NCBI GenBank assembly: GCA_031287135.1 | Contig: JAITTK010000017.1 | Location: 1 to 9,381, forward strand | DNA: 9,381 nt | Source of the DNA: Candidatus Methanoplasma reticulitermitis | GTDB lineage: Archaea > Thermoplasmatota > Thermoplasmata > Methanomassiliicoccales > Methanomethylophilaceae | Reading direction: 5' to 3' | Shown here: positions 5,459 through 9,381 of the stretch, one piece after another | Layout: every line of letters starts with the position of its first letter | How positions within the stretch are numbered: the first letter of the stretch is position 1 | Notes under the pieces: model-generated | Seen by the model: the letters and a program-made list of their open reading frames with translations, nothing else | Database searches by the model: none | Told to the model about the DNA's origin: nothing | Made by a program: the position numbers and the translations under genes

Positions 5459-8400
5459 TCAGATCCTGTCTCTGATCTCCGTGTCTTCTCCGCGGTCCCG
5501 TCCGAGCCTCGAACCGGCCAAAGCGAGAACGACGGCTGCGACCAGCAGTATCGACATCAGCAGTGTCCATCCGTCTGTCGCCGCTGCCGGTGAAGACAGA
5601 TCCTCGGTGAGGAAGAACACCGCGGCCGCCGCTATGCCGATTGCGAGAGCGCCGATACTTAGAATCACGGAGGAACCGGACCTCTTCCCGCCGCCGTACC
5701 TCCCGGGACGGTCTCTGTTCATGATCATGGCGAAGATTCCCGCGAATACCGCAAGCACGGCGAATATGAGGTTGAGAACCGCCCATTCCCCATTCCCGAT
5801 CGCTCCCATGGCGCCGATGTCCAATTCGACATGAGCGGCCAGATAGATATCGCGGTCGACACGCGGGAAGTGCAGTTCCGGATGATTGGATTCCACCTCT
5901 CCCGTCCATCCGGAGAATCTGTATCCTTCATCAGCGACTATCGATACGTACAGATCCGAATTCACGGCTATGATCTGGGACCGTGTGAAGGCGATGTTCT
6001 GCCCGGACGGGCCGATACGGTATTCCGGAACCCCTTCGCCCCCGACGATCTCTATCGTCAGCGTGATATAGCCCGCATCGGCTTCGCTGACTACGCTTAT
6101 CGTGTGGTCCTCCCGCACATCGGTGAAAGTATACTCGCCCGATGCTGCGGCCGAGGGAGGTATCGCATCGCCGTCAACATACACGGCGACGATCCGGTGA
6201 CCCTCGGCGGCGGAGAACGCGAACACCGTGCTTTCCCCGGGGACGACACTCACGGTCCCGTTCGGGGTTATGGTCGAACCGCCGTCGGCTGTCGCCGTTA
6301 TGGTGTATCCGCTCCCCGGCGGGGATGTCTTCTCGAATACCGCTTCTACGGTGACGTCGGCCGTTATCTGTAACGGACCCAGCGTGGGGCTCGTGTCCCG
6401 AACACCGTCCACAAGCCAATGGATGAACGTATAGCCTTCATGAGCGGACTGCGCGAACGATATCCGGTCACCGTCGTTGACACTGACGGTTCCGGCCGAT
6501 GCCGTGTCTCCGGTCACGGTTCCGGCCGCCCACTCAACGGTACCTGCACCGGCGGGACTGACCGTCACGGCGATGCTGTACTCATTCTGCAGCAGGGTAT
6601 AGTCCTTAAGGAGGAACGCCAGTTGATAGTATCTCCCGCTTGGCGGTGCGCCTTCGTCCCCCACGGTGCCTTTGATCACAGAATAGTCTCCGGGATCGGT
6701 CGGTGCGGAACCGTCGGCCCATGCCAGATGCCCTTCCAGAGGATGAGACGGATCATAGTCCCCGGAGACGGTCCACGTCAGATCGTCGGGGGCCGACGTA
6801 CCGCTGTCCGACTCCAGGGAGACGACGATGTTATTGTCTATCGTCGTCAGATGCGGGAGTATGAACCCCGTGTACCCGTCATCCGGCAGATACGAACTCC
6901 ATTCGGGCCCGTCCAGGATTTGTGCCTGATCGGATGCTATGTAGGGCCAGCTCTCATCGGATTTTAAAAATCTGTACGAATCCGAGATCGCGGGGTTGTG
7001 TGCCGAAGCATATTTGATCCCGACGATGCCGTAGTTGCACTCTCCGCCGGAAGATGTCGGCGAAGCTATGTTTTCGTTTGATATGGCATAGGCCGTGCTC
7101 GTTATGATCAGTTCATTGTTCGAATGGTGGACGTTCAGGGCCCCCAGCATCCCGCCGGGATGACGGTTATTTTCAGTACCTGTGTCGATGTACCCATAAT
7201 TATAGGCTTTCCGTATACCCGGGGAATCCGGCGCAACGCCGGACACCTCTCCGAGCACCCCTCCGACCCATGCATCCTTACGCTGACCTTCGGTCATGAT
7301 GAAACCGGTGTTGTAACAGCTGCCGATTTCCATAATGCAGTGGATCTGTCCCGCGATCCCACCTATGATCGGACGATGGACAGGTTTGGAAGTACGCACG
7401 TGGATGTCGCCGCTGTTATAGCTTCCGGTCACACTCACCCAGATGTCGTTCTGATCGTTCCCGATCAAGGAACTCGCGAGTCCGCCCACTGTGAATCCGC
7501 CGCCGGTGCCGGCGGTGCCGTTCGTTACGTTACCGCCGTCGACGGTTATGTTCCCGGCATTGAACGAATTCCGTATGCCTGGCTCCGCGCCCTGCGGGAG
7601 AGAAGCCGAAGCCCTCCCCAACAGTCCTCCGGCGTAAATATTGCGATTCCCATCGAGATAGTCACCGGTCTCGAATCTGACGTCTCCCACGTTGAAACTC
7701 CCGCTGATGGTCAGCAGACCGTCTTCCGCATATGCCACAAGGCCGCCCGCGGCACCGCTGCCCGACCGTACGTATACGGACCCCGAATTATACGACCCGT
7801 CGACTGACAGACCGCGCCCGTTACCGGTGACGGCGGTCAGTCCCGCGGCCATTGCGCCGCAGATTCCCGTCTCGCTTGATGCGGGAGAATATCCCAACAC
7901 CGTGCCCGAGTTGCATGAACCCGTTATGCCCGCATGTCCGGCAGATGCGGATATGCCGCCGACATGCACCTCCTGGCCGATGTTCCCCGGGGCCATCATA
8001 ACGCCGCCGATGCTGTTTGCGTTGCATGCATTGATCACCTGCGCGCCGTCGGTCCCGCTGCCGGCGACGGAAACGGCTATGCCGCCTGCACTGACGCCTG
8101 ATGCCCCGCCGGCAGCATAATTATATGCGAACGAGGACCCTCCTTCGAACACCACATCCCTGATCACCGCTCCCGGCCCCACGGAGAGGAACGGAGCGGC
8201 CGATGTCGTATCGGAGTCCCCGGCAACATTGGTTTCCAGGCCGATTATCCTGTGACCTCCCCCGTCGTACGTACCGGTGAATGTTCCGGGGATCGGATCC
8301 ATATTTCCGTTCGAACTCCCGACTGCGATGAAAGAATCATCGGCATCGGTCACGTCCAATACGATGGCGAACGGTATCGTATCGGCAAGGCCCGCCAGAT

Positions 8401-8839
8401 ACAGGATGCTCTTCCCTTCGGTACCGGGGGCCGTTATATCCGCGGTCCTCCCGCCGGATGATGCATCTGTTGTTATCGTCTCTCCGTTAACATGCCACGC
8501 GTTCACGCTGGATGAGGTGACGGTATCGCCGAAATCAATGGTGAATACCACATTTTGGCCGGATGCCGATGCTGTGATGGAAACATCATAGCCCCCGTTC
8601 ATATCCTTGTCCGTGAAGTCGATATCCTGTGTTTGGACATAGTTCTCATTCAGCGGAAATGCCGCATCGTTCCCTATTTTTGCAAAATCCTCGGGACTGG
8701 ATATCGGTATGCCGGATGCCGAGGATTCATCACTCGCTAAGCCTGCTGCATTGACCAGCACCATGGACATGATAACCGCTAGGGCCAACACTGACAGCTA
8801 CTGGGGGTGCCCATCCCCCTTCGATTTTCTGAGATTCAT
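5459..8839 (-). CDS. Large adhesin-like surface protein with GLUG-type repeats, interrupted by an in-frame amber codon
   Basis: From the ATG at 8839 the frame reads MNLRKSKGDGHPQ, then TAG (8798-8800), then LSVLALAV and continues unbroken for 1,110 further codons from the GTG at 8791 to TGA. Residue numbers here count from that GTG. The lysine/arginine-rich start plus hydrophobic stretch (to about residue 17) make a typical signal peptide only if the amber is read through. After it come a DIDFTDKDMNGGYDV and GTFTGTYDGGGH segment (55-180), typical of archaeal adhesin-like proteins, then about eight GLUG-like repeats (253-552), probably a beta-helix. A linker and three beta-rich repeats of bacterial-repeat/InlB type follow (about 738-821, 828-903, 906-992; EGYTFIHWLVDG and EGYRFSGWTG are hallmarks). 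The C terminus has three membrane helices (about 1003-1024, 1040-1061, 1075-1095) and a charged cytosolic tail. The role is probably adhesion or cell-surface interaction; the ligand is unknown. The gene is monocistronic. Confidence 0.9.
7136..8035 (-). repeat. GLUG-like repeat array inside the surface protein
   Basis: About eight degenerate units of 25 to 45 residues share the pattern S-(Y/F/C)-N-x-G-x-(V/I), a variable stretch, then GG(I/L)xG. Clear examples begin at GSYNSGSVYV (332), GSFNVGDVRF (364), NSFNAGNITV (408), GSYNSGDIHV (456), SCYNTGFIMT (491) and KAYNYGYIDT (528); earlier, more divergent ones are near 253 and 290. Conserved asparagine and glycine ladders fit a right-handed beta-helix. 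The DNA units have diverged, so unequal recombination has not been recent. Confidence 0.7.
8798..8800 (-). other. In-frame TAG (amber), candidate pyrrolysine or readthrough codon
   Basis: The codon sits 13 codons after the ATG at 8839, between the basic start and the hydrophobic core of the signal peptide, in perfect frame with the 1,110-codon body. A short GC hairpin (GGGGG at 8815-8819 with CCCCC at 8803-8807) ends two bases before it. Every other gene here ends in TGA or TAA, as expected where TAG is decoded. A plain nonsense mutation of a glutamine codon, with translation rescued from the GTG at 8791, is the main alternative. Confidence 0.6.
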
Positions 8840-8895
8840 ATTGTTTCACTCTCATGTCAGGTCGCTTGACGGGTCCGCTCGGATATGGATTGCAT

Positions 8896-8904
8896 CTTAT
8901 AAAA
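8896..8904 (-). promoter_or_regulatory. TATA box of the surface-protein gene
   Basis: TTTTATAAG on the minus strand is a good archaeal TATA element. It predicts transcription starting near 8874, about 35 nt before the ATG at 8839. This supports 8839 over 8791 as the original start. The sequence GAGTGA a few bases before the ATG is only a weak ribosome binding site. Confidence 0.55.
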
Positions 8905-9041
8905 CAGGTATGATTCGTCGATTCTCCAATAAAAAGCGTTGAAAGGGGGTCTGTTCCGCGCCCTGATATATGAAAAACTCCGCACACTCGGTACATACGG
9001 TCCATCTTCTGCCGAGTGCTCGCGGCATAGCGGGGATCCGG

Positions 9042-9365
9042 TTATTCGGGTGTTGGAACCATCCGCCTACCCTTGATTTCATGACGGGATGATGCCGCTC
9101 ATGTCTACGCCGGCGCATTCGTAGAACGGGACGGGCGCCGGGATGTGCCATCGATCCGTCACAGAGGGGATACCGCGGGTGAGTTCGCGGACTCCCCTGA
9201 ACCGAGAAGACGTTCCGGGAGATTAATCAAATGATTCACTATTTTCTTTTTTTCGTTTATACTCATTGTTGTTTTGAATGCGGAATTCACTGCAATATGA
9301 TGTTTACACGAGAGATTGCATTCTGGCTCAATATCCCAAACCATTGACTTATGCAACAGGGCCAA
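9042..9365 (-). pseudogene. Decayed radical SAM/SPASM protein gene
   Basis: The first open piece (TTG at 9365, GAGGG 6 nt upstream; TGA at 9159) encodes MVWDIEPECNLSCKHH followed by SINEKKKIVNHLINL. This is the usual N terminus of radical SAM proteins with their CxxxCxxC iron-sulfur motif, but the third cysteine is histidine. Similarity stops after about residue 50. In another frame, 9082-9117 encodes CAGVDMSGIIPS, resembling the C-terminal SPASM cluster region (C-AG...GIIPNG). One more frame change gives EIKG and MVPTPE, also SPASM-like, before a stop at 9042. The radical core between the two is missing. I read this as an internally deleted, frameshifted, dead gene. The N-terminal piece is AT-rich compared with the operon, which suggests acquisition. 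The SPASM part is less certain. Confidence 0.5.
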
Positions 9366-9381
9366 ATGTTTCCCTCATTTG

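Noticed and set aside
7124..7807. Long plus-strand open frames across the surface-protein gene (up to 227 codons)
   Set aside because: They are antisense shadows of a GC-rich gene with clear domains on the other strand, and their translations show no domain or ribosome binding site.
7136..8035. Possible CRISPR or tandem DNA repeat array
   Set aside because: The repeats are seen only at protein level; the DNA units are degenerate and vary in length, with no spacer structure.

Overview
The window looks archaeal, most likely a methanogen of the Methanomassiliicoccales (Methanomethylophilaceae-like). Four things point that way: a form III RuBisCO with the other two enzymes of the archaeal AMP pathway; TATA-type promoters; a very large adhesin-like surface protein of the kind abundant in gut Methanomassiliicoccales; and stop usage of only TGA or TAA at every gene end, while one TAG sits in frame inside a gene. 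The taxonomic assignment is inference, since no rRNA or tRNA lies in the window.

Layout. Positions 1-324 are AT-rich and carry inverted repeats, TATA-like boxes and an 11-G homopolymer, leading into a small winged-helix regulator (325-585, +). This converges, with a 22-bp gap, on a tightly packed minus-strand operon spanning 5094 to 608. Its order of transcription is ribose-1,5-bisphosphate isomerase, form III RuBisCO, AMP phosphorylase, and a NodB-type deacetylase. The first two junctions are 4-nt ATGA overlaps and the third is a 1-nt gap. A roughly 365-bp intergenic stretch (5095-5458) holds promoter-like boxes for the operon and a hairpin terminator for the next gene. From 5459 to 8839 (minus) lies a surface protein of about 1,126 residues: signal peptide, GLUG-like beta-helix repeats, bacterial-repeat/InlB-type domains and three C-terminal membrane helices. 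The right edge (about 9042-9365, minus) holds the wreck of a radical SAM/SPASM gene.

How the genes work together. AMP phosphorylase turns AMP plus phosphate into adenine and ribose-1,5-bisphosphate. The isomerase makes ribulose-1,5-bisphosphate, and RuBisCO fixes CO2 to give two 3-phosphoglycerates. The whole nucleotide-salvage-to-carbon route is thus one transcript here. The deacetylase is an unexplained fourth member.

The most striking observation is in the surface protein. The natural start (ATG at 8839, about 35 nt after a well-placed TATA box) is separated from the hydrophobic core of the signal peptide by an in-frame amber codon at 8798-8800. In a pyrrolysine-using archaeon this is a candidate Pyl or readthrough position that would decide whether a complete signal peptide is made. 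Other points of interest are the poly-G tract before the regulator, an altered active-site motif and shortened loop in the RuBisCO, and the decayed radical SAM gene.
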